Origin: Tardiphaga sp. 709
GTDB lineage: Bacteria; Pseudomonadota; Alphaproteobacteria; Rhizobiales; Xanthobacteraceae
Length of the DNA stretch: 64,000 nt
NCBI RefSeq assembly: GCF_032401055.1
Contig: NZ_CP135529.1
Span: 1,612,001 to 1,676,000 of the forward strand
Direction of reading: 5' to 3'
A model generated the notes under the pieces. It searched no databases and had not been told where the DNA came from. It worked only from the letters and a program-made list of their open reading frames with translations. Position numbers and translations under genes: made by a program. This document shows, piece after piece, positions 1 to 8,605 of the stretch (positions are counted from its first letter, which is position 1; every line of letters begins with the position of its first letter).

Positions 1-125
1 CGGCGCCGCACAGGGAAAGCCACAGCGGCTCGGCCTGAAATCAGCACGCGCCCCGCCCTTGCCTGGGCTGTGCAACTGCGCTGTAACAGACGCAAACCTG
101 CCGAGCATTGCTGGAGATCAACTTC

Positions 126-578
126 GTGAACGCCCCTGCCCGCGCCCCGGCGCCCGTCCTCGACGACTATCCCTATCGCCTGTCGGACAATGTGCGCTTT
201 GCGGATCTCGATCCGAACAACCACGTCAACAACGCGGTGTATTCCAGCTATTTCGAGACCAGCCGCGTGTTGCTGATGCGGGACCCGGCATGCGGGCTGA
301 TCGCGCCTGGGCAAAGCTGGGTGCTCGCGCGGCTCGATATTCACTTTCGCGCCGAATTGCACTGGCCCGGCAAGATCGAACTAGGGCTCGGCGTCACCAA
401 GATCGGCCGGACCTCGGTGACCTATTCGCAGGTGGTGTTTTCGGAAGGCAAGTGCATGGCCTCGGCGATCGCAACGACCGTGATGGTTGGCCTCACCAGC
501 CGCGCGCCGACACCGATCCCACCGGATGTGGTCGAGCGCTTCCAGCCCTGGATGCTGCGCGGCTTGAACGCGCAGTAA
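126..578 (+). CDS. hotdog-fold acyl-CoA thioesterase (4HBT/YbgC-like)
   Basis: Predicted cytoplasmic thioesterase of about 150 residues, the usual size for a single hotdog domain. The segment ADLDPNNHVNNAVYSSYFE carries the D-x(n)-H-x-N-N signature of the 4-hydroxybenzoyl-CoA/YbgC-type family, in which the Asp or nearby residues act on the acyl-CoA thioester. I chose the GTG at 126 because a GGAG sits about nine bases upstream. A TTG at 108 would add six residues but has no visible ribosome binding site, and an in-frame stop lies at 84-86. The acyl substrate cannot be read from the sequence. It is convergent with the ferredoxin gene, only 19 bases away, so the two are unlikely to form an operon. 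Confidence 0.8.
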   Translation: MNAPARAPAPVLDDYPYRLSDNVRFADLDPNNHVNNAVYSSYFETSRVLLMRDPACGLIAPGQSWVLARLDIHFRAELHWPGKIELGLGVTKIGRTSVTYSQVVFSEGKCMASAIATTVMVGLTSRAPTPIPPDVVERFQPWMLRGLNAQ

Positions 579-597
579 ATAAGAGATCTCGGAAAGC

Positions 598-918
598 TCA
601 GGCCTGGCGTTCCGGCGTGATCACAACAAGCCCATCGAGCGCATCGGTGATCTTGATCTGGCACGACAGCCGGGAGTTCGGCTTGATGTCGTAACCGAAG
701 TCCAGCATGTCCTCTTCCATCGGCGTCGGCGCACCGACGCGCTCCTGCCAGGCTTCGTCGACATAGACGTGGCAGGTGGCACAGGCGCAGGCGCCGCCAC
801 ATTCGGCTTCGATACCCGGGATGGCATTGCGGATGGCCGCCTCCATCACCGTGGAGCCGATCTCGGCGTCAATGCTGCGGGTCTCACCGGAGTGATCGAC
901 AAAGTTTATCTTGGCCAT
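598..918 (-). CDS. 2Fe-2S ferredoxin, adrenodoxin/putidaredoxin type
   Basis: Small soluble electron carrier of 106 residues. Cys40, Cys46 and Cys49 form the C-x5-C-x2-C cluster loop and Cys86 supplies the fourth ligand, the spacing of vertebrate-type (adrenodoxin, putidaredoxin, ISC Fdx) ferredoxins rather than plant type. The acidic segment after the loop (PMEEDMLDF) is the usual partner-docking helix of this family. The protein is complete, with start ATG at 916-918. Partners could be a cytochrome P450 reductase system or Fe-S cluster assembly. No P450 or isc gene is nearby, so the role is open. Cys44 inside the loop is an extra, non-ligand cysteine common in this family. Confidence 0.92.
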   Translation of the reverse strand: MAKINFVDHSGETRSIDAEIGSTVMEAAIRNAIPGIEAECGGACACATCHVYVDEAWQERVGAPTPMEEDMLDFGYDIKPNSRLSCQIKITDALDGLVVITPERQA

Positions 919-1062
919 GATGCTCGCGCTGCCGAAAGGAAGATACGGGCTGTCCTATAACGGGTCGATCCGGATCGCGCCAGCACTCCGCAGCAAAACC
1001 GTCATCTGGAAAAGCAGGATCAAGCATGACCCCTTGGGGGATCAAAAACGATCCCTTGGGGA

Positions 1063-1440
1063 TCAGGACCGCTTCAGAAGGACGTCGATCTCCGCCCGCG
1101 CCTCGAGAACGGCGTCAGTGAGCGTCATCAGGGCCTCAGCGGTATCGATGTTGTCGCGCAGCGCACTTTCCAGCCACTCGGCGGCTTCCGTGATGCGGAA
1201 CGCGCCGACTGCCTGCGCGGAGCCCTTCAGCTTGTGCGTGAGCGCAGCCGCATCCGCCGGCATTTTGACGATCTTCTCGATCAACTCGCTCGACTGGGCC
1301 GCGAACATCGCCAGAACTTCACGCTCCAGGCTGCTATCGCCCATAGTCATACGTTGAAGGTGGGGGAAATCGATCGGTCCGTCATCGGGAACCAGCGGCG
1401 GTGACGGCATCCATTGAACCCGTTCGAGGTGAAGCGGCAT
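1063..1440 (-). CDS. HPt domain phosphotransfer protein
   Basis: Single-domain histidine phosphotransfer protein of about 125 residues. The motif LTHKLKGSAQAVGA contains the phosphorylatable His (about residue 69 from the chosen start) followed by the Lys-Gly-Ser-Ala helix typical of HPt four-helix bundles. I chose the ATG at 1440 because the upstream in-frame extension (to 1533) looks non-coding and unlike the family. HPt proteins pass phosphate between a hybrid kinase receiver and a response regulator. No cognate kinase is adjacent, so this is an orphan relay module. It is divergent from the giant coiled-coil gene across a 396-base spacer. Confidence 0.85.
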   Translation of the reverse strand: MPLHLERVQWMPSPPLVPDDGPIDFPHLQRMTMGDSSLEREVLAMFAAQSSELIEKIVKMPADAAALTHKLKGSAQAVGAFRITEAAEWLESALRDNIDTAEALMTLTDAVLEARAEIDVLLKRS

Positions 1441-1836
1441 TGATGATGGCCCAAATTCCCGCCAACCGAACGATCCGGCTGCGATTTTTTGCAGCCAAAC
1501 ACGGAATTGGTTAACGGAACGTTCTAGGTACAATCCGCCGGGTTGACGCAGTTTTGACGCAAACTCGCCACGATTGAGGGGCCATTCCGTTTATTTGAGG
1601 CGCCACAAGAAGTTACCGGGGGAAGCCGTTAACTATCATTAAGAATGTCTTAACCAGAACCATTTCATTCGCGCGACCAAGCCAATAGGATGTTTGCGGA
1701 AGTAGCGGACAAGCCGAGCGACCGGCAGTCCGAAATTCGTCCCGCGGGGTGCACATGGCCAGTCGCCATGCTGCAGGCGGGAACGAATCGTGGGGACTTC
1801 TGTGTCAGTTGCGTAATCAGGGGGCGTGGAACGAGC
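1441..1836. other. intergenic region between divergent HPt and gpr-like genes
   Basis: This 396-base stretch has no convincing gene. It contains a GAACGTTC palindrome at 1517-1524, a direct repeat of TTGACGCA at 1543-1550 and 1554-1561, and several TTAAC elements (1511, 1629, 1650). The last of these is part of a full CtrA-like box. The open frame extending the downstream gene upstream to 1690 lacks a plausible start and is treated as untranslated leader. Confidence 0.6.
1639..1655 (+). promoter_or_regulatory. CtrA-like binding site upstream of the gpr-like gene
   Basis: The sequence TTAAGAATGTCTTAACC matches the alphaproteobacterial CtrA consensus TTAA-N7-TTAAC exactly. An additional TTAA lies at 1629-1632. 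The box is 182 bases upstream of the chosen ATG, so the transcription start would fall inside the spacer. AT-rich tetramers are rare in this GC-rich DNA, which makes a chance full match less likely. Binding is inferred only. Confidence 0.55.
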
Positions 1837-4800
1837 ATGGCAAACAACACCAAAAAGGCCAAGGATCCGACCGAAGTCGCGCTCTCTGCCATCCAGGAAG
1901 CTCTCAACATCAGTGATCCCGCGCATGTCGATCGCGATCAACCCGCGATCCGTGCCGACAATACTCCCACCAATCCATCTTCCCCCGTCGACCTCGACGA
2001 CAACGCCTTCGACGCACGCATCGCCAATGATCGCCCGGGCTTCGAGCCGCAGGACGATCAGCGCTTTGCGCGCCGTCCTGCGAACGATGACCGCGAAACC
2101 ATCGGCCAGATCCTGCAGGCGCTGCAGAAGAACCGCCCCGCCCGCAACGTCTATACGCTCGCCACCCTGTTCGCCGGCTTGTGGATCGTCGGCGCAGGCC
2201 TGTTGACCGTTGCGTTCCTGCCGTCTCTGCAGGCTCTGATCGGTCAGGGCTCCGGCGGCACGCTGGCGCTGGCTGGTCTCGCCGCGCTGCTGTTCGCCCC
2301 GATCCTGCTGTTTTACTTCCTCGCCAGCCTCGCCTGGCGCGGCCAGGAAATGCGCCTGATCGCCCAGTCGATGGCACAGGTTGCGATCCGCTTCTCCGAG
2401 CCCGAAAGCACGGCCAGCGACTCGATGGTCACGGTGGGCCAAGCGATCCGCCGCGAAGTCGCTGCGATGGGCGACGGCGTCGAGCGCGCGATTGCGCGTG
2501 CCGGCGAACTCGAAACCCTCGTCGCCAACGAAGTTTCCGCGCTCGAACGCGCTTACTCTGACAACGAAGTCCGCATCCGCGCGCTGCTGCAGGACATCGC
2601 GCATCAACGCGACAACCTGGTCGGTCAGGCCGAGCAGGTTCGCTCCGCCATTTCGGGCGTGCAGATCGATCTTCGCCACGACATCGCGCTGATTTCGGAC
2701 GCCATCGCATCGCGCGTCGACGAAGTCGCCAAGAGCATCACCGGCGCCCTCGAAGAGCGCGGCGAACACATCACTCGTGCGCTCGGCAATGCCGGCGACA
2801 ATATGATCCTCGCGCTCGGTGAGCGTGGCGGCGACTTGCTCGACCGCCTCGAAGAGGCCAGTGCCGAGACCACCCGCGCGGTGCTCGACGCCAGCGAGCG
2901 TCTGACGACCAGCCTCAACTTCAAGACCGGCCACGTGCACGACGAGTTCGTCGATCTCGCCGACCGCGTCCACGAAATGCTCAACGAGCGTATCGACCGC
3001 ATCACCAGCGAATTCGAACAGCGCTCGTCCACGATTGTCGATCGCGTGTCGGATCGCACCGAGCAGGTCCATGACTCGCTTAAGAATTCCAGCGATAGCC
3101 TGCTGCTCGAACTCGAGCTGCGCAGCGGCGACCTCGTCAGCAAGATCGACGATGCCGGCAACCGCCTGGCCAACCAGATCCTCACGTCAGGCGACAAGGC
3201 GGGCGAGTCCCTCGACGCCACCGTCAACGCGCTGGTGGCCAAGGTCGCGAGCCAGACCGAAACCGCGCACGACACCCTCAGCCTGCAGATGAACGCCTTC
3301 GACGAACTGGTGAAGGAACAGGGCTCTGAGCTGGCCGAGCGCTTCTCGCGCGACAGCGGCACGCTGGGCGCACTGATCACCAAGCACATCTCGGAATTCG
3401 ACCGCACCGTGAAGACCTTCGGCGGCGAAGTTGTCGATCGCCTGGGTCAGCGCACGCAGGACATCTCGGAAACGCTGAAGACTTATGTCGATAATTTCGA
3501 CACCCGCGTCGCGTCCAATGTCGGCGGCATCACGTCGTCGCTCGACACCCGCCTCGCAGAATTCGAGACCAAATTCGAAGGCCGCGTCGTCAATCTCGAT
3601 GCGTCGCTCGACAGCAGGATCAAGTCGTTCGACGAGACCGTCGATGGACGTCTCAAGAGCCTTGAAGAAACGTTTGACGCTCGGGCGCAGTCGGTCACAG
3701 CGACCATCGATACGCGCCTTGAAAACCTCGCATCGACGCTCTCGGAAGGTGCCAATCAAGCCGTCCAGTCAGTCGATTCGCGCCTGACGCATCTGACCAC
3801 CGCCCTGACCGAAGGCGCGAACCTCGCAGTCAGCTCGGTCGACGACCGCTTGACCCACCTGACCACCGCACTCACGGACGGCGCCGTGCAGGCGATCCAC
3901 TCGATCGACGACCGCCTTTCCTACTTCACGAGCTCGCTCACCGAAGGCACGACACAGGCGATCACGGCCATCGACAGCCGCATCAACAACGTTACCGATG
4001 CCATCGACAGCCGCAGCACACAGTTCGCGGATACCATCACTGCACGCTTCCAGACGATCCACGAAGGCATGGAAGGTCGTATCGGCATTGTTGCCGGCGG
4101 GATCGAAACCCGCGTCGAACAGTTCGAGGAACTGCTCGGCTCGCGCATCGAAGCCGTTGCCGGTCGTATCGAAACCTCCGGCCGCACGGCCAGCGACTCG
4201 CTCATGGCCCGCGCCGAAGAACTCTCGATCGGCATCAAGACCAATGTCGAGGACGCCGAACGTTCGCTCACGCATCTCATGGTCAATACCAGCGAGACCA
4301 TTCAGGCCGGCGCTCGCGCAGCGCAGGAATCCCTCGTGTCGGTCTCGACCGATGTCGGCGCGCAGCTGAAGCTGACGGCGTCCGATATCGAGAGCTCGCT
4401 GACCGCTGTCGGCACCACTGCCGCCACGGCCATCGTCAACAGTGCCCGCGATGCGCAGGCCACGCTGGTCAATGCGTCTTCGGAAGCCTCGCTGCAGGTG
4501 AAGTCACTGTCGGCCGATGTCGAACGCACCCTCACTGCGGCCGGCTCCGCCACCGCAGCCTCGATGCTGTCGGGTGCCCGCGACGCCCAGTCGACCCTGG
4601 TCGCCACCTCTTCGGAAGTCGCCAGCCAGATCCAATCGCTCTCGGCCGATATCGAACGCACGCTCACTGCCGCCGGCACGGCGACGGCCGACTCGGTGCT
4701 GTCCGGCGCCCGCGCCGCGCAGAGCACGCTGGTCGCCGCATCGACCGACGCCTCGCAGCAGGTCCGCACCCTTGCGGCCGATGTGGAGCGCACGCTGATC

Positions 4801-7251
4801 GCCGCCGGCACTGCCAGCGCGGACTCGATCCTGGCCAGCACACGCAGCGTCCAGTCCTCGCTGATCGACGCCTCGACCGAAGCGTCGAACCATGTCCGCA
4901 ACCTCGCGGCTGACATGGAGCGCAGCCTGACCACCGCCGGCACCGCAACTGCTGAGTCGATCGTCGCCGGCGCCCGCGAAGCCCAGAGCACGCTGGTCAC
5001 GGCGTCTTCCGAGGCATCAAGCCATGTGAAGTCGCTCGCCATCGACGTGCAGCGCACGCTCACCGCCGTCGGCGCCGATACGGCCGCTGCGATACTCTCG
5101 AGCGCCCGCGAAGTGCAGACCTCGCTGGCGACCTCGTCGGCCGATGCCGCGAACCAGATCAAGGTGATCTCCGCCGACATCGAGCGTTCGCTCTCGAACG
5201 TCACCGCCAACACGACCGACAACATCCAGACCAGTGCGCAGAATGCGCACAACTCACTGGTCGCCGCCTCGAACGAAATCACCACCAAGATCAAGACCAC
5301 CTCGTCGGAGATCGAGCGATCGGTGTTCGCCGCATCGGGCAGCTTCGGCACCACGATGACCGGCAAGACCGACGAAATTGTCACCTATGTGCAGCAGCAG
5401 ACCGACCGTCTGTCGCAGATGGTCGACGCCAAGCGCGGTTCGCTGGTCGATGCCCTGGGCGCCAAGGCCAATCAGCTCACGGTCGACATCGATCGCGTCA
5501 CCGCCGACGCGCTCAAGGCGATCGAGAGCCGCGGCCAGACCTTCTCGCAGACCATGGTCACCAACAGCACGGACGTGGCTCGCGCCATCACCACGGCTGG
5601 CGAACTCGCTACCGGTGCGGTCAACAAGTCGCTGAAGGATCTCGAGCAGAGCTCGCGCACCGCCATCGAGCAGTCGCGTCAGGTCTCGATCACTGCGGTC
5701 ACGGAGATGCAGGAAACCAGCAAGATCCTGCGCACCGATACCGTGGCGCTGTTCGAACGCCTGCGTGAAGGCAACATCCTGCTGCAGGAAGTCCTCACCG
5801 GCGCCCACGACAACCTCAACTCGCTGGAGCGCGCCCTGGTCACCCGCGTGGCGGATTTCGTGTCCACCATGAACGACGTAACGTCGCGCAACGGCCTGGC
5901 CACCCAGACGCTGGAAGAACAGCTCACCGTGTTCACCTCCAAGACCTCGAAGGCCTTGGAGGATCTCGGCTCACTCTCGGGCCAGTTCGAAACCCATGGC
6001 CATGCCCTCGTGGATGCCGCGGCTCTGGTCGAACAGAGCAACCGCACCACGATGTCGTCGGTCGGCGAACGCAAGGCGGCGCTGGAATCGCTGGTCACCA
6101 CCATCGATCTGCGCACCACCGATCTCGATCAGCGCCTCACCCGCTTCACCGGCCTGCTCGATGAATCGCTGGCAGCCGCCGAAGAACGTGCCCGCGACAT
6201 CGCTCGCGTCGTCGCGGAGACAGCAGGTCAGGGCTCGGCAGCGATCAGCCGGCAGTTCGAAGCCGTCCGCACTGCAGCGGAAGAAGAACGCCGCGCGACA
6301 ACGCAAGCCATGAGCGAAATCTACCAGCAGGGCACGCAGGAAGCCGATGCCATGTTCAAGCAGTCGGCCGACAAGTTCTCATCGATGGTCGCCAGCATGA
6401 AGCAGATGGCTGCCGAAATGCACAACGAGCTCGAGAGCACCCGCACCGAACTGCGCCGCGGCGTTCTCGACATGCCGCAGGAAGCCGCCGAGAGCACAGC
6501 GCAGATGCGCAAGGTGATCGTCGACCAGATCGAGGCGCTCGCCGAGCTGAACCGCATCGTCGCACGCCACGGCCGCGGCCTCGACGTGGTCTCGACCAGC
6601 CGCACCACCAGCGTGCAGCGTGACGAGGAGCCGGCGATGGCGATCGCCAGCAGCCGTAGTGAAGCGCGCCACGAGGCTCCGCGTCCGGCCCTGCGCCGCG
6701 AGGAGCCGCCTGCCCGTAGCGCAACGAACTTGCCGATGCCCGATATCGGTGGCCCTGCGCCGCGTCGCACCGAAGCGCCGTCGGTCGCTCCGGCCAATTC
6801 CGACCAGGGCCGTGACGGCTGGTTGTCGGATCTGCTCGGCCGCGCCGATCACGTCGAGGAAGATCGCACGCCGCCGCGCCGCGCACCGGCTCCGCAGCAG
6901 CCTGCAGCCTCGGCCAATCCGCTGGAGTCGCTGTCGCTCGACATCGGCCGCCTGATGGATCGGACGCTGGCTGCAGAAATGTGGGATCGCTATCAGCGCG
7001 GCGAGAGCAAGGCCTTCAGCAAGCGGCTCTATACGCCCGCCGGCCAGAAGGCTTTCGATGAAGTCGCCCGCAAGTATCGGTCGGACCGCAACTTCAAGGG
7101 CACGGTGGATCGCTACATCACCGAGTTCGAACGCCTGCTCGACGAAGTCGCCCGCGATGAACGCGGCCCGGCAGCGCTGCGCAGCCATCTGACCTCGGAA
7201 ACAGGTCTGGTCTACACCCTGCTCGCGCATGCAGCAGGTCGGCTGGGCTAA
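1837..7251 (+). CDS. giant membrane-anchored coiled-coil protein, growth pole ring (GPR/RgsE)-like
   Basis: Predicted inner-membrane scaffold of 1804 residues. Order: polar N-terminus (about 1-100), two hydrophobic membrane segments (about 108-165, around YTLATLFAGLWIVGAGLL and TLALAGLAALLFAPILLFYF), about 1400 residues of helical hydrophilic sequence with apolipoprotein-like 11-residue periodicity, including four 22-residue and eight 44-residue repeats, a Pro/Arg-rich linker (about 1575-1695), and a compact C-terminal domain (about 1700-1804). Architecture and size match the Agrobacterium GPR protein and Sinorhizobium RgsE, related to Caulobacter TipN, which organise unipolar growth. That identity is inference from architecture. 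The ATG at 1837 follows a purine-rich GGGGGCGTGGA; an upstream in-frame extension to 1690 is not supported. A CtrA-like box lies upstream and a strong terminator follows. Alternative: a generic apolipoprotein A1/A4/E-like or kinesin-like annotated protein with another structural role. Confidence 0.75.
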   Translation: MANNTKKAKDPTEVALSAIQEALNISDPAHVDRDQPAIRADNTPTNPSSPVDLDDNAFDARIANDRPGFEPQDDQRFARRPANDDRETIGQILQALQKNRPARNVYTLATLFAGLWIVGAGLLTVAFLPSLQALIGQGSGGTLALAGLAALLFAPILLFYFLASLAWRGQEMRLIAQSMAQVAIRFSEPESTASDSMVTVGQAIRREVAAMGDGVERAIARAGELETLVANEVSALERAYSDNEVRIRALLQDIAHQRDNLVGQAEQVRSAISGVQIDLRHDIALISDAIASRVDEVAKSITGALEERGEHITRALGNAGDNMILALGERGGDLLDRLEEASAETTRAVLDASERLTTSLNFKTGHVHDEFVDLADRVHEMLNERIDRITSEFEQRSSTIVDRVSDRTEQVHDSLKNSSDSLLLELELRSGDLVSKIDDAGNRLANQILTSGDKAGESLDATVNALVAKVASQTETAHDTLSLQMNAFDELVKEQGSELAERFSRDSGTLGALITKHISEFDRTVKTFGGEVVDRLGQRTQDISETLKTYVDNFDTRVASNVGGITSSLDTRLAEFETKFEGRVVNLDASLDSRIKSFDETVDGRLKSLEETFDARAQSVTATIDTRLENLASTLSEGANQAVQSVDSRLTHLTTALTEGANLAVSSVDDRLTHLTTALTDGAVQAIHSIDDRLSYFTSSLTEGTTQAITAIDSRINNVTDAIDSRSTQFADTITARFQTIHEGMEGRIGIVAGGIETRVEQFEELLGSRIEAVAGRIETSGRTASDSLMARAEELSIGIKTNVEDAERSLTHLMVNTSETIQAGARAAQESLVSVSTDVGAQLKLTASDIESSLTAVGTTAATAIVNSARDAQATLVNASSEASLQVKSLSADVERTLTAAGSATAASMLSGARDAQSTLVATSSEVASQIQSLSADIERTLTAAGTATADSVLSGARAAQSTLVAASTDASQQVRTLAADVERTLIAAGTASADSILASTRSVQSSLIDASTEASNHVRNLAADMERSLTTAGTATAESIVAGAREAQSTLVTASSEASSHVKSLAIDVQRTLTAVGADTAAAILSSAREVQTSLATSSADAANQIKVISADIERSLSNVTANTTDNIQTSAQNAHNSLVAASNEITTKIKTTSSEIERSVFAASGSFGTTMTGKTDEIVTYVQQQTDRLSQMVDAKRGSLVDALGAKANQLTVDIDRVTADALKAIESRGQTFSQTMVTNSTDVARAITTAGELATGAVNKSLKDLEQSSRTAIEQSRQVSITAVTEMQETSKILRTDTVALFERLREGNILLQEVLTGAHDNLNSLERALVTRVADFVSTMNDVTSRNGLATQTLEEQLTVFTSKTSKALEDLGSLSGQFETHGHALVDAAALVEQSNRTTMSSVGERKAALESLVTTIDLRTTDLDQRLTRFTGLLDESLAAAEERARDIARVVAETAGQGSAAISRQFEAVRTAAEEERRATTQAMSEIYQQGTQEADAMFKQSADKFSSMVASMKQMAAEMHNELESTRTELRRGVLDMPQEAAESTAQMRKVIVDQIEALAELNRIVARHGRGLDVVSTSRTTSVQRDEEPAMAIASSRSEARHEAPRPALRREEPPARSATNLPMPDIGGPAPRRTEAPSVAPANSDQGRDGWLSDLLGRADHVEEDRTPPRRAPAPQQPAASANPLESLSLDIGRLMDRTLAAEMWDRYQRGESKAFSKRLYTPAGQKAFDEVARKYRSDRNFKGTVDRYITEFERLLDEVARDERGPAALRSHLTSETGLVYTLLAHAAGRLG
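3709..3972 (+). repeat. four tandem 66-bp (22-residue) repeats inside the gpr-like gene
   Basis: Four consecutive 22-residue units begin with D-[TSD]-R-L and contain a T-[AST]-L-[ST]-[ED]-G core, for example DSRLTHLTTALTEGANLAV. Twenty-two residues equal two hendecads, the period of apolipoprotein-type amphipathic helices. The repeat is at protein level; codons have diverged between units. Confidence 0.85.
4312..5367 (+). repeat. eight tandem 132-bp (44-residue) repeats inside the gpr-like gene
   Basis: Eight contiguous 44-residue units start with A-R-[DAE]-A-Q-[SA]-[TS]-L-V and contain a S-A-D-[IV]-E-R-[TS]-L core followed by an Ala/Thr/Gly-rich turn. Forty-four residues are four hendecads, so each unit should be one long amphipathic helical turn set. 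Units three to five are the most alike and the last two are the most diverged, which suggests expansion by internal duplication. Confidence 0.9.
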
Positions 7252-7304
7252 GCAAGACCACATCCAAACGCGAAAAGCGGAGGCAGCGATGCCTCCGTTT
7301 TTTT
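7161..7304 (+). repeat. direct repeat copy 1: 3' end and terminator of the gpr-like gene
   Basis: This 144-base segment holds the last 30 codons of the giant gene plus its terminator. A second copy lies at 10434-10575, in the same orientation, differing by a two-base deletion and about three substitutions. The pair brackets the LysR/MBL/hydrolase cassette. Confidence 0.92.
7278..7304 (+). terminator. rho-independent terminator of the gpr-like gene
   Basis: An eight-base stem CGGAGGCA / TGCCTCCG encloses a GCGA tetraloop and is followed by seven T residues. It lies 26 bases after the stop codon. Confidence 0.92.
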
Positions 7305-7498
7305 GTTAGACTAGTTCGTGCCCCCATAAAGAGGAAACGCCCGAGATGGAGATTGAACGCAACTTCGGCGACACGCTTGATTCCTGCCGATCCGCGCCAT
7401 CTGCGGACATTGGACGCCTACCCGAAACCGGACAGCCCGTGCGAACTGTGAAAGCCGCGGCAAGATCTCCGATCATCATCGATCTGCGCATCGAACGA

Positions 7499-8446
7499 TC
7501 ATGAAACTCCGGCGCTTGACGCCGTTTGCCTGAGAAGCCAATCCGCCTGGAGCTGCGCCATATCGGCCCGCAGACGCGGCAAGGCCCAGTCCAAAAAACA
7601 CCGGACCTTCAACGGCTGCAGTCCGGCATCCGGATAGACCAGGCTGACCGGTAGTGGCTCCGGCGCGAAATCCGGTAAGAGAATCTGTAGCCGACCAGAT
7701 TTTAACTCATCCGCCACCTGATAGCAGAGCACCCGGATGATCCCTATGCCGGCAAGGGCGGCCTGTATGGCCGCGTCCGTTGTATTCACGGCCAGCTTCG
7801 AGCGCGGCTCCACGGCGAAGGCAGCGGTGTCTCGCCGATAGCGCCATTCGGGCGATGTCGCGAAGCCATTGAAAGCAATTCCGTCATGCTGTGCCAGATC
7901 TTCCGGCACGCGCGGGATGCCATTCCGAGCCAGATAAGCAGGGCTGGCACAGATGACACGGTGAACGACGCCGACGCGCGTCGCTATCAGTGCATTGTCC
8001 TCCAGATGCCCGATACGCAAAGCAAGATCGACATGCTCGCTCACGAGATCGATCTGCTTGTCGGCCAGCGTGAGCCGCAGCGAGATATCGGGCTGCTCCG
8101 CCAGAAAGCTCAGTGCGATGGGCAACAGATGGCGCTCCCCGAATGCGACGGGGGCCGTGACATGGAGCACGCCACGTGGCGCATTGTATTCACCGCCCGC
8201 CTCTCGCTCTGCCTCCTCCAACTGTTCGAGTATCCGACGTGAGGCGGCGACATAAGCGCGGCCGGCATCGGTGAGCGTGAGCTTGCGGCTAGTGCGAATA
8301 ACCAACCGGGTGCCGAGATGCTGCTCGAGTTCAGCGACCTTGCGGCTGACGGTGGCGAGCGGTGCGCGCATCTGGCGCGCACCGGCGGACAGGCTGCCAG
8401 CCTCGACAACTGCCAGCAGCACCGACATGGCCTCGAACCGGTCCAT
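7499..8446 (-). CDS. LysR-family transcriptional regulator
   Basis: Complete LysR regulator of 315 residues. The N-terminal winged helix-turn-helix spans about residues 1-60 (FEAMSVLLAVVEAGSLSAGA, then LATVSRKVAELEQHLGTRL), followed by a linker helix and the two-lobed effector domain from about 90 to 300. The start is taken at the second of two adjacent ATGs because GGAAGG is better spaced from it. It is divergent from the exported metallo-hydrolase gene, the classic arrangement for a LysR protein controlling its neighbour. The effector is unknown. It lies inside the segment bracketed by the duplicated gpr 3' end, so it probably arrived or moved together with the neighbouring genes. Confidence 0.93.
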   Translation of the reverse strand: MDRFEAMSVLLAVVEAGSLSAGARQMRAPLATVSRKVAELEQHLGTRLVIRTSRKLTLTDAGRAYVAASRRILEQLEEAEREAGGEYNAPRGVLHVTAPVAFGERHLLPIALSFLAEQPDISLRLTLADKQIDLVSEHVDLALRIGHLEDNALIATRVGVVHRVICASPAYLARNGIPRVPEDLAQHDGIAFNGFATSPEWRYRRDTAAFAVEPRSKLAVNTTDAAIQAALAGIGIIRVLCYQVADELKSGRLQILLPDFAPEPLPVSLVYPDAGLQPLKVRCFLDWALPRLRADMAQLQADWLLRQTASSAGVS

Positions 8447-8605
8447 CATACCTTCCGAACTTTGGGAGGAACCCTCCTGCAGTCTTAGGATACCGTTTTA
8501 CCATTGGCGACTCTAGTTTTCGCGACGCTGAGGGCCTCGCGGGATGCGTGCCCCAGATAGCGGACGCGCGCTAAGGCGGCGTCAAGGATCAGGAAGGCGC
8601 CAACC

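Noticed and set aside
1517-1524. GAACGTTC palindrome considered as an SOS (LexA) box
   Set aside because: Alphaproteobacterial LexA sites are GTTC-N7-GTTC direct repeats. The spacing here does not fit and no SOS gene is adjacent.
1639-3072. Long minus-strand open frame (477 codons) opposite the giant scaffold gene, and others up to 360 codons at 3187-5808
   Set aside because: High GC and the repeat-rich codon usage of the plus-strand gene keep the opposite frame open. The products have repetitive Ala/Arg/Gly composition, no recognisable domain and no ribosome binding site.
4312-5367. 132-base periodicity considered as a CRISPR array or DNA satellite
   Set aside because: The units are contiguous without unique spacers, in frame and conserved at protein level, so they are protein repeats.
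7346-7504. 52-codon plus-strand frame right after the first terminator, with GAGG upstream
   Set aside because: No recognisable product. It overlaps the end of the convergent LysR gene and lies at the cassette junction, so it is probably a chance frame or fragment.
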